From contig ONYZ01000016.1 in assembly GCA_900322175.1 (NCBI GenBank), forward strand, positions 1-40,628: a stretch of DNA of 40,628 nucleotides, given 5' to 3'. Source of the stretch: an uncultured Prevotella sp. Its GTDB lineage: Bacteria > Bacteroidota > Bacteroidia > Bacteroidales > Bacteroidaceae. The notes beneath the pieces were generated by a model. That model was not told the origin of the DNA, searched no databases, and was given only the letters and a program-made list of their open reading frames with translations. Positions 17,501-25,020 of this stretch are shown here, piece by piece. The stretch's first letter is position 1. Each line of letters starts with the position of its first letter. The translations under genes were made by a program, and so were the position numbers.

Positions 17501-17906
17501 TCGAGAATAACTGTGTGGCACTTGATACCTCGCGTTGCGCGATGGGTAGTCCGTTCCCAATCACGCGGCGCTTAGCTTTAATTGTCACCTCTTTCAGTGT
17601 GGTGGCCGATTCCAAATTTACATTATAGGTGGTCTTGTTGATGGGCATTGTCAGTGTCTTCATACCCACAAAGCTGAAGCGGATTCTATCCTTCTGGTTC
17701 TTCACTTTCATCGTGAAGTTACCATTCAGGTCGGTGACTGTCGATTCTATGATACGTCCGTTACCATCGATCTCACACACCGTTGCACCCATCAGCGGAC
17801 CCATCTCGTCGCTTATCGTTCCGCGTACCGACGTGATGGTCTGTGCCTGAACTACTGTTGAAACCAACAGTGCCAGGACCATTATAATAGATTTCAGTGT
17901 TCTCAT
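14541..17906 (-). CDS. SusC/RagA-family TonB-dependent transporter (pair 2)
   Basis: This 1121-aa transporter has a signal peptide (residues 1-22, VVQAQ) and a carboxypeptidase-regulatory-like domain (about 28-100, VRGTISDEMGPLMGATV). The TonB-box region ATTLKEVTIKAKRR follows, then a plug (about 125-265) with MQGRIAGLDI, STMRLRGASSL, PLIVVDGNIRE and ATAIYGSQGGNGVIELTTKRG. The barrel runs to the C-terminal ITVEF, preceded by the conserved DRFVEDGSYLRMSYAQLSY strand. A calcium-binding-like DVNHDGQINALDI lies late in the barrel. It starts 4 nt after the stop of the 884-aa fasciclin gene, so they are tightly coupled, and it precedes SusD 2. Confidence 0.95.
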   Translation of the reverse strand: MRTLKSIIMVLALLVSTVVQAQTITSVRGTISDEMGPLMGATVCEIDGNGRIIESTVTDLNGNFTMKVKNQKDRIRFSFVGMKTLTMPINKTTYNVNLESATTLKEVTIKAKRRVIGNGLPIAQREVSSATQLFSMKDVEGMAFTTIDEAMQGRIAGLDIIGNSGDLGSGSTMRLRGASSLSSLTNSNPLIVVDGNIREVSLDNFDMAAANNEKFAELLNINPEDIADIRVLKDAAATAIYGSQGGNGVIELTTKRGTIGAPKLTYSLKLTSTYQPKGYEMLNGDDYTMLLKEAYFNPSQDDGASANISEINYDPTFSEYEQYNNNTDWRDAVTQYGLRQNHYITISGGGEKATFRIGGGFDHETGTIIQQKLNRFSTRVALDYNVSERIRVSTNFALTYTKNDKNWVYNTDDWVSFKGNGEGLLALALKKMPNMSIYEQDPLTGANTNAYYTMLQNGSGIFNGDQKKYPNPVASANLAKNQQRTYDMTPELIIQYQLLGMDEDHWQLNWRGSVYMSIFNEYNNRYYPQELRTVSWNDGSGVNTTYDGSSKSVSFNTKQTLTLIPAFKNPDHTAMALARFELTSGSSTGQSEDKNGAAAGIQGTQGGGKITGLSSWYNQWRSMFYTFSAHYAYKGRYIADFTLRADGTTKFGPGNRWGLFPSASLKWIVTDEPWMEKLKPTLSMLAIRPSWGRVGNQPNKDYLYTSKYGVTSRYLDMSAMYPINIRLTDLKWQMVSSYNLGIDLGLFDDRLTMAIEAYTSTTSDMLLENYRIPSNSGYTTVPYHNNGKMRNVGWEFYINTRDLIKKGKFKFDMNASFGNNRNEILEMDEYVLNNLNSTFGYGNGEWLRRVQLNNPLGAIYGFRYKGVYQYNYSTFNNMSDSERQEFLESGKTAPVALNEEGKLITDAQGNPVRMIYNYTNDGTGRNYRFNGGDAMYEDVNHDGQINALDIVYLGSSLPKLTGGFGFTFYYGDWRLTTQFNYRYGNKILNMARLNAEAMTGNNNQSQAVNYRWRKEGDITTIPRAMYGSTSSYNTLVSDRFVEDGSYLRMSYAQLSYTIKSKYLKWIGLSRASLYASANNPFVITKYSGVDPDISASGYDPAIDWAQTPRSRSYTLGITVEF

Positions 17907-17910
17907 ACCT

Positions 17911-20565
17911 TTATTTCCTCCTTATGTTTTTAAGTTGATCGCGCCAGGGGGTCATTTCCTCATAGAATAGCGGTTTGTCAATCTGGTGTACCACAGCGTC
18001 AGAGGCCATGAAGATTTTAGCTGTGTTGCCGGTGCCGGTAAACCAGTATTCACGACAGAGATTGTTGTACAGACCGTTTTGCTTAGTAACATGACGCACG
18101 TTACCCATTACGTCCTTCACAGTCATCTGTCCGTTGCTATTGTCGCTCTCCAATCCATAGAAGCGTCCTGTTGTCGGGTTACGTTTCATCGATTCGAAGG
18201 TGTTATCATACGATGGAGTCTTGTTACCATTCTCATCTTCGTCGTAGATTTCAGGAGCCATGCCGATGGCCACACTATGGTCCTGAACATGGTAGCGTAT
18301 GAAATTCACAATGATGTTCTTGATTATCTGTTGTGCACTATCAACTGCAGCCTCGTCGGCGAATCCTTCTTTTTCCATTGCCTCATAGTCGTCCCATGTG
18401 GGTAGCAGACCGCGGTCTATAAGGTCGCGGATCGACTCGTTGGTTGGAACATAGACGGTATAGTTGTAGTTGTCGAGTAGCATGAGGTTTTTCGAGCCTT
18501 GTGCCGATAATCCAGCATTGTATGTATTGTTGAGCTTTGTTCCCAACAGGTTAGCACCATCATTGTCAATGAGGTTGAGGAACTCCGAAAAAGCCTCGTT
18601 TCCTTTCAGTGTAAGATAGATAGATTTCTGTGTACCCATTGGAACTTCGTAGTCCAGTTGGTACGACTTACCATTTTCTTTGGTATAAATCTCGTCTTTT
18701 TCTACGGGTAGTAACTTTGCGTTATGTTCCATCTGCCAACCGCCGCTGAAAGCAATCTTGTTGTCACCAGTGCGGCTTACGCGTAACAGTGTGCCACCCT
18801 TGGTCTTGTAGTACTCGTGTCCGTCCTCTACGTCGCCCACAACGATAAGGTCGTCCATGAGGCGCTTCAGACGGTTGTCTATGACGTCGCGGTTTACTGT
18901 AGTCTGTGTGCGTACGCCTTTGGTGATGTTACCATCAGCGTCGACTGTAGTATTGAAACGGCGTGCCTGTACTCGCTCAGCAGCAGGTTTCGACGCGTCA
19001 TAGTAGAATTCCAAGGCCGAAGGTGCCTCCGCGCCCGACAGACGGTCGATGCCGCCATAAGTGGCTGGATCTAGATACCATAGCATTGCCTCATTGGTAG
19101 GCAGCAGCAGACTGTATCTTGAGTCCATTGACAATAGGTATGGTAGGAAGTTAAGTTGGTCAATAGCCCAGTAGATAACGTTCATTGTCGACTGGTGGGC
19201 CAGAGCGGGATATGCTACCGATGCATACTCTGCAGGTGAGAATACCTTATTGACCATATATACCACTCCATTGCATGCCATGAAGCATGAGTCTACGTGT
19301 TGGGCTTCGATGCCCAGTTTCTCCTTGGCATCGTTAAGTACGTGATCGAACTTTGATGGTACGGCCTCTGTAAACGTAGGCAACATATTGACGTTGAGCA
19401 GTTTAGCCAGTGTGGCGTCGGGAATGTTTTCCCACGAGCCATACTCCATCTGCAGATCCTTGCCTTCGTTGTTCCACCAGGCCTCCAGAGCTTCGTTGGT
19501 TGGCGCAATCATGGCACCTGCATCGTAGTGCAGGTCGTATCCCATGGTGTTGTTGTACATATACTGATTCCAGCCTGGGTCAAAGGTCAGCAGTGCATTT
19601 ACTGCCTCTCCATCAGGGGTCTCTGTCAGAGATTTACCGTCTGCAGAGCGATTGCTGAAGTAGCGCATGGTGTAGACAGAGTCTTCGTTGTTGTATAGAC
19701 GATTGTACTCTTTTGTTGCCGTGGCATTATAGTATGGCGCAGAGAAACGGTCGATGAGTTCCGACCACTTCGACAGCTTCGGATGCTGGCGCAGTATCTC
19801 TGCCATATTGGTCATAGGCTCTATCACACCGTCGATTTTCTGTACATAACCATTTTTGCAAGTTATGTCACGGTCAAGTACCTTGCGTGAGTTTACCCAA
19901 GCCTCGTTGGCCGATGTGGCCTGATGGTTGGTAAGTACAGCAAGGTCTTCGCTCTTGATGTTATAGTACTGCATGAACTTAGGCAGGAAGTGAATCATGG
20001 GCGCTGTGGTTGCATCCTTTAGTACAGGGATGCTCTTGCCACTCTCGCGGAAACTCTGCCATGCTGCCGTGTTTGGCATCTTGGCTGGTGACATGATCTC
20101 TACTGAGTCATAGATGCTGGTAGCCGTCTCGCGGCGCATACACATGCCCTCCAACGGTGGTGTACCACTTACGTTCGAAAGCAACTCGATGAGATAGGCA
20201 TTGTTGATCATCGTGTTGTTGAGCAGCATTTTCTTCTGTGCCGTAGAGAGTTGTGAGTAGCTTTTCACGCCCCACTTGTTGTTACTGAACCAGGCTTTGA
20301 AGGCCGAGTCATTGGCTGCAAAGAGCGTCTTCGATCCTGTATGACTGAGCACCTCAGTCTGGTCCAGGTCATCGACTAGTTGCAGCAGAGTGGTGTAGTT
20401 GCCTTCTTGCTGTAGCCGCTCATAGATGGAGTTGCCCAACCACGAAGGCTGTCCTGTCAGGGTGTATTCATCCTTACAGGACTGCATCGTCCAGGCTCCC
20501 ATCAGCAGACAACAGGTCGCAACAGCCACTGAGCGTCCTTGTCTTGCGATAAATCTGTGTATCAT
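17911..20565 (-). CDS. Four-domain fasciclin (FAS1) surface lipoprotein, 884 aa
   Basis: A lipoprotein signal (acylated Cys30 in TMQSC) is followed by four FAS1-like units at about residues 45-250, 252-445, 458-650 and 647-870. Each shows the family's strand: KTLFAANDSAFKAWF, GAMIAPTNEALEAWW, YSLLLPTNEAMLWYL and YTVYVPTNESIRDLI. Final strands such as GVIEP and AVVHQIDKPLF fit domain ends. Length and repetition suggest an elongated surface stalk or adhesin. It lies 17 nt after the GH51/GH43-like gene and 4 nt before SusC 2, an unusually tight link that argues for function with that transporter. The ligand is unknown. Confidence 0.88.
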   Translation of the reverse strand: MIHRFIARQGRSVAVATCCLLMGAWTMQSCKDEYTLTGQPSWLGNSIYERLQQEGNYTTLLQLVDDLDQTEVLSHTGSKTLFAANDSAFKAWFSNNKWGVKSYSQLSTAQKKMLLNNTMINNAYLIELLSNVSGTPPLEGMCMRRETATSIYDSVEIMSPAKMPNTAAWQSFRESGKSIPVLKDATTAPMIHFLPKFMQYYNIKSEDLAVLTNHQATSANEAWVNSRKVLDRDITCKNGYVQKIDGVIEPMTNMAEILRQHPKLSKWSELIDRFSAPYYNATATKEYNRLYNNEDSVYTMRYFSNRSADGKSLTETPDGEAVNALLTFDPGWNQYMYNNTMGYDLHYDAGAMIAPTNEALEAWWNNEGKDLQMEYGSWENIPDATLAKLLNVNMLPTFTEAVPSKFDHVLNDAKEKLGIEAQHVDSCFMACNGVVYMVNKVFSPAEYASVAYPALAHQSTMNVIYWAIDQLNFLPYLLSMDSRYSLLLPTNEAMLWYLDPATYGGIDRLSGAEAPSALEFYYDASKPAAERVQARRFNTTVDADGNITKGVRTQTTVNRDVIDNRLKRLMDDLIVVGDVEDGHEYYKTKGGTLLRVSRTGDNKIAFSGGWQMEHNAKLLPVEKDEIYTKENGKSYQLDYEVPMGTQKSIYLTLKGNEAFSEFLNLIDNDGANLLGTKLNNTYNAGLSAQGSKNLMLLDNYNYTVYVPTNESIRDLIDRGLLPTWDDYEAMEKEGFADEAAVDSAQQIIKNIIVNFIRYHVQDHSVAIGMAPEIYDEDENGNKTPSYDNTFESMKRNPTTGRFYGLESDNSNGQMTVKDVMGNVRHVTKQNGLYNNLCREYWFTGTGNTAKIFMASDAVVHQIDKPLFYEEMTPWRDQLKNIRRK

Positions 20566-20582
20566 ACAATAATTAATTGTTT

Positions 20583-23500
20583 TTATTTTATAGTGATCTT
20601 CTTTCCGCTACTAATGTAGATGCCGCGCTGTGCATAATTATCAACGCGTTGGCCCATAAGGTTGTAGATAGCCTTTTTGCTTTTGTCGGGGACATAACTG
20701 ATGCTTTTTACCCCTGTATCAGGACCGAGGTAGGTGAGTGTAAAATTGTCGAAGCAGCACCAGTCTGCGTCAACCCAGTCGTTCTTATATAGCCCTAGCA
20801 CCAAGCTACCTTCGGTGACGTTTACTTCTAATTTGTTTCTATAGAGTCCGTATGAATTAAAAGCCTGGTTGGCCTGTGCCACGTTGTCGGGATAGTTTGT
20901 GTTGCTTGCAGTGCCATATTGACTGGCTGCACTGTTGTCATAGAGACTCATAATGGATGTTTCTTCATTGTTGGCAAACAGTTTTGCATTCAACTTTTCT
21001 GTCCCGTTCTTGTGAGCCTCAAAAGAGGCATCACGTGAGCCATATCTAAAAAAGCTCTGCACGCCCACCTCATACTTACCATTAGGTAGTCCGGTGATTT
21101 CTTGCCACATGTAGAAGTTCTTGTTCCAGAACTCGGCTACGAAACCGTTAGCGGCAGTAAAATCGTTAATAGAATTCCATGACGTAACACCCTGTGAGAA
21201 ATCAGCATTCTCTATCATACAGGTCAGATCGCCATGACCGTTCTTAACTGCCTCCTCAATGGCAATTTTACGTGTGTCCATCTCGCAGGCTTTCAGCATT
21301 TCCAGTGCCTTTTGCATGGCAGCAGCGTTCTCTGCAAAAGTTGTACTGTTGGCCAGTGCAGCTTCGGCTGCCTCTATTGCAGCCTTGTGCTGGTCGGTGG
21401 GATTTAGAGCATAGAATGCTTTCACCTTAGGTAGAATCGTCAGTACCTCATCCCAGGCCTTCAGCATATCGCATTCTGCCTGTGTTATCTTCATTACGCA
21501 GCCATGTTGAGCCTTCAGGTTACCACTGATGGTGTGTCCTTCTGGGTCAACATTCATGCAGTGTTCGTCCATGTAGCGCATACGATAGGTGTAGCCACCA
21601 GTATAATTAATGTATGCAAGACGCCAGCGCAGTTGTCCGATGGGACGCCACTGTGTCATACCCTCGATAGCCTGATTGTTCTCACCTACGTGGAACCCCT
21701 TGGTTACTGTCCATACAGTAGTTCCTGTAGCATCAATCTCAGGTACTAGTTTGTTAGCTGTAGCACGATCAAATCCGTTTGTAGATTCGCATTTGAACAG
21801 CATAACGTATTGCTGGTCAACGGCGTTCCAGATAATATCTGCATCGATGATGTCATAGCCTGGTGAGAAGTAGACGCGTGGTTCGCTCAGTATGTTGAGT
21901 TCTTCGTCAATCTGCTGATAGAAGATGTAGTGCTTATCACCTCTTACTCCCACACTGTAGTAGAGTACGTAGGTTTCTGTTACTGGGTCGTAGATAACCT
22001 GTGGTGCCCATGCTGCTGTCATGGTCTCGGCGCTGATCTTCTTACCCAAAGCCTTACTGATTGCAGCGAGGTTCTCTTCTGTTTCCAGGTCGATGAACAC
22101 TTCCTTTGTCCAATGAATCAGGTCTGGCGAGAGCATAAGATCCATGATGTGGTTGCTTTCCCATCCTAAACGTGATGTCATGTCGGTACCAACGAGCATA
22201 AAACCATTGCCGCTCTTCAACCTGTAAGTGAAGGCGTCGCGCATACCGCCTGTCTTGGTGTATTTCGAAGTTGGGAACACCTCGCCACTGTTAAGCAGGT
22301 CGTTCCAATTGTTACCACCTGTGTTCAGTGCATAGCATGTGTATTCTCCTGTCTCGTGCATGTGGGCATAGAGATAAGCAGCCATATCCTTGTCCTCCTC
22401 CACGTACTCAGGGTAATCGGCAACTGTTTTCTTTGGCTCTTCTGCCTTGAGTCCCGTGATGGGGAAGTGGTAGATGTTTAGTGAATAAGCTGGTATTTCG
22501 AGTAGTGTTCCACTGACTGACTCTTTAGCCGACGGTACGACATTGTTAGGATTTTCCATTGTATTCTCGTCTGTGCCATTTGTTGAGGTCAGTCGTTCTA
22601 CCGTACCTTCGCCGATATTGAAGTCGGAGTTCAGCTGTAGTTTCTGCGCCTGGGCATGTGGATTTACTACCTTCAAAATCATCTCTGTACCTGCCTCGTT
22701 TATTTGACAGCTCTGGTAGAGAGCACGCTCTGCATCGAGCGTCAGCTCATGGTATTTCTGTCCGTTGATATAACAGCGGATGACATTGCCATCGACCTCA
22801 ACCTTCAGGTCAACCCACTCGCCCACAGGAGCCGTGTAGCCCACCTTGCTATACTGCGCCTTCGAGCCGTTGCGACATATCTCTATGGCGTTCTGTGTAT
22901 TGGTCCAGCCGCCAACGTTCCACCACGCGTAGTTGTCTTCGTCCTGATAGTCGAAGATGATGAGGAATCCCTCTGCTCCGGCGTCTTTGCGGGCACGGAG
23001 CGTCATAGTGTATGTCGAACCTTCAAACGTGGTGTTGCAGATGCTTCGGCAGCCCTTATCGTTATTAGTGCCGTTTGCAGTCTGTTTCTTTACTCCGTTG
23101 CTAACGCTCCATGAGCCGCCGCTTTGTGTCCAGCCTTCATTCTTCGAGAAGTCGTCGTTGATGTCGAATGCAGCCTTGTCGCCTACCTTTACTTTTACAT
23201 CATCAAACGATGCTTGAGTATCCCAGGTGGCCAGTCCTACTTGGTGGCTACCTGTCGATGTTATGCTGTTGCCACTCTCAGTCCATAGCATGTTCTGGTA
23301 GCCCAAATTGTGTGCCATCATTTTCTGCACATAGTAACTTGGGGTTACAAAGTTAGAGCCTGAGTTGAAGTGTATCATGTCGTAAGCCCATGCAGGATCA
23401 CTCTCGTGTGTAAAGATTGGAGCAAACGATCCCATCACGCATACGTCACTGTTGCGCTCCTGTCCTAACATGTATACAGCCTCACCTAGTGCAGAGTTCA

Positions 23501-24923
23501 TATTACCATACTGACCGTAGGTACCTCCGTAGTTGGCTGCGTATTCTCCATTGTACACCTTTATGTCGCGAGGATAGTTGTCGTACTTGTTGTAGTTCTG
23601 TTTCATCCATGCATGCGAGCGGTAGTAGTGCTCATCTACTATTTCCACTGGGTAATCATTACGCCATGTTGGACAGTCGGTGCCCCACGCCTCAACGTTA
23701 CCGATGGTAATGATTTCAGGATACTTCTCTTTTATGGCACTGTAGAACTTGTAGTAGCGTTCAGGATATTGATAGCTCTGATCGCTGTTTGATCCCATTT
23801 GGAAATTATAGTTCTCATTGCCTATCTCAATAAATTTCAGGTTGTAGGGTGCCACGTGTCCGTTCTTGATACGCATGGCTCCATATTTTGTTGTGCCATC
23901 GCCGTTGGCATATTCTATGGCATCTAGGGTGTTCTGCACTAATGTATCTAGGTCTGCCATTGGTACGTACCAACCGTGGCCCAGTCCTACGTTAACCACG
24001 AAAAGTGGGGCAGCACCCATGTCCTCAGCTAATTGCAGGTATTCGTCGAAGCCAAGACCGTCGCTACTCCAGTAGTTCCAGTTGTAGCTCATGTGTCCAT
24101 GACGTTGCTCAATGGGACCTATAGTGCGTTTCCATTGCCATGTATCATCGAAGCTGTTCTGGCCCTCTACGAAACATCCGCCGGGAAATCGGAGGAATGT
24201 CGGTTTAGTGTCGGCCAGAAGCTGAGCCAGATCTGGGCGTAGTCCGTTGGGACGGTTGTTCCATGTGTCAGGGAACAGCGACACCACGTCAAGATAGAGG
24301 TGTCCTCCCCTGTCGGTCAGCAACAATAGCTGTCCGCTAAGATCTGTATCTTTTGCCGTCAGTTCGGCTGTCAGTTTGTTCCATTTATCGGTGAACACCT
24401 CTCCCGTCAGGGAGATGGTGTCGCTTACGGCTGTATTGCCGTCGTTGGCCAGAAGTACTGCATACACGTGGCCAGTATATTTATTATGGTTGCCTTTCGC
24501 AAACAGCGAGAGGTGATAAGTCTTGCCTTTTTCAAACTTCATGCCCCAGAATCCCTCGTTGCGAATGCCGCGAGTACGGTTCATTTCTATAGTAGAACCT
24601 GTATAAAGGTCGAGACATGCTGTCTGTGCATCGTTTAGCAGTGGCGTGTAGTCTGAGGTTCTGCGATAAATACTAGAACTGACTTTATGCCAGCCGTTAT
24701 CGTACTTCGACTCCTCAAATGATCGGTTCCTTATCAGTTCGGCATAGAGACCACCGTCTCCAGCATGGTTGATTTCTTCGAAGAATAGTCCCCACTGGTA
24801 GGGGCTTGTTAATGGGCCGCGCTGTGTTGAGTTGATATTCATTACCACTTGTGCTCGCGCGCCTGCGCACATACATATTAATGTTATAGAAGCGAAAAAT
24901 ACCTTAAAACACGTTCTTGTCAT
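20583..24923 (-). CDS. Secreted GH51 arabinofuranosidase-like / GH43-like multidomain enzyme with T9SS tail
   Basis: This 1446-aa protein has a signal peptide (1-24, GARAQ). Residues about 26-575 form a GH51-type catalytic domain: LRFPGGC, FIEIGNEN with acid/base Glu370, and VYNGEYA with nucleophile Glu460. An inserted beta-jellyroll (about 585-735, LamG/3-keto-disaccharide-hydrolase-like) and the GH51 C-terminal beta region (to about 825) follow. Residues about 845-1125 resemble a GH43 five-bladed propeller (MRDAF, WAPQVIYD, DADIIW, AIEG); candidate catalytic residues are Asp896, Asp979 and Glu1087, unproven. A helical spacer, a binding-like module (1236-1402) and a T9SS sorting tail (IYNLMGQRV...GIYI) end it. 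GH51 and GH43 enzymes commonly release L-arabinose from arabinan or arabinoxylan. It probably acts at the cell surface and feeds the adjacent transporters. Confidence 0.87.
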   Translation of the reverse strand: MTRTCFKVFFASITLICMCAGARAQVVMNINSTQRGPLTSPYQWGLFFEEINHAGDGGLYAELIRNRSFEESKYDNGWHKVSSSIYRRTSDYTPLLNDAQTACLDLYTGSTIEMNRTRGIRNEGFWGMKFEKGKTYHLSLFAKGNHNKYTGHVYAVLLANDGNTAVSDTISLTGEVFTDKWNKLTAELTAKDTDLSGQLLLLTDRGGHLYLDVVSLFPDTWNNRPNGLRPDLAQLLADTKPTFLRFPGGCFVEGQNSFDDTWQWKRTIGPIEQRHGHMSYNWNYWSSDGLGFDEYLQLAEDMGAAPLFVVNVGLGHGWYVPMADLDTLVQNTLDAIEYANGDGTTKYGAMRIKNGHVAPYNLKFIEIGNENYNFQMGSNSDQSYQYPERYYKFYSAIKEKYPEIITIGNVEAWGTDCPTWRNDYPVEIVDEHYYRSHAWMKQNYNKYDNYPRDIKVYNGEYAANYGGTYGQYGNMNSALGEAVYMLGQERNSDVCVMGSFAPIFTHESDPAWAYDMIHFNSGSNFVTPSYYVQKMMAHNLGYQNMLWTESGNSITSTGSHQVGLATWDTQASFDDVKVKVGDKAAFDINDDFSKNEGWTQSGGSWSVSNGVKKQTANGTNNDKGCRSICNTTFEGSTYTMTLRARKDAGAEGFLIIFDYQDEDNYAWWNVGGWTNTQNAIEICRNGSKAQYSKVGYTAPVGEWVDLKVEVDGNVIRCYINGQKYHELTLDAERALYQSCQINEAGTEMILKVVNPHAQAQKLQLNSDFNIGEGTVERLTSTNGTDENTMENPNNVVPSAKESVSGTLLEIPAYSLNIYHFPITGLKAEEPKKTVADYPEYVEEDKDMAAYLYAHMHETGEYTCYALNTGGNNWNDLLNSGEVFPTSKYTKTGGMRDAFTYRLKSGNGFMLVGTDMTSRLGWESNHIMDLMLSPDLIHWTKEVFIDLETEENLAAISKALGKKISAETMTAAWAPQVIYDPVTETYVLYYSVGVRGDKHYIFYQQIDEELNILSEPRVYFSPGYDIIDADIIWNAVDQQYVMLFKCESTNGFDRATANKLVPEIDATGTTVWTVTKGFHVGENNQAIEGMTQWRPIGQLRWRLAYINYTGGYTYRMRYMDEHCMNVDPEGHTISGNLKAQHGCVMKITQAECDMLKAWDEVLTILPKVKAFYALNPTDQHKAAIEAAEAALANSTTFAENAAAMQKALEMLKACEMDTRKIAIEEAVKNGHGDLTCMIENADFSQGVTSWNSINDFTAANGFVAEFWNKNFYMWQEITGLPNGKYEVGVQSFFRYGSRDASFEAHKNGTEKLNAKLFANNEETSIMSLYDNSAASQYGTASNTNYPDNVAQANQAFNSYGLYRNKLEVNVTEGSLVLGLYKNDWVDADWCCFDNFTLTYLGPDTGVKSISYVPDKSKKAIYNLMGQRVDNYAQRGIYISSGKKITIK

Positions 24924-25020
24924 ATCAAGTTGGTTTATTAGTCAGTAGTTCAAACAAGAAAAAGTAAAGGAACCGAAGACAGGGTATACGTCCTGTCTCC
25001 AGTTCCAATAAGATTCGTTA
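24924..25020 (-). other. Gap between the 1220-aa gene and the GH51/GH43-like gene
   Basis: It contains the hairpin at 24969-25006 and a T-rich run toward the GH51 gene. No TAnnTTTG element was found on the minus strand, so the downstream eight-gene run either relies on read-through or uses a promoter not recognisable here. Confidence 0.45.
24969..25006 (-). terminator. Two-step hairpin with T-rich tail after the 1220-aa gene
   Basis: The inner arms GACAGG (24978-24983) and CCTGTC (24992-24997) and outer arms GGAAC and GTTCC form a stem with an internal loop. On the minus strand the hairpin is followed by TTTACTTTTTCTTG. It should end, or partly attenuate, the transcript of the 1220-aa gene before the GH51/GH43-like gene. 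Confidence 0.7.
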
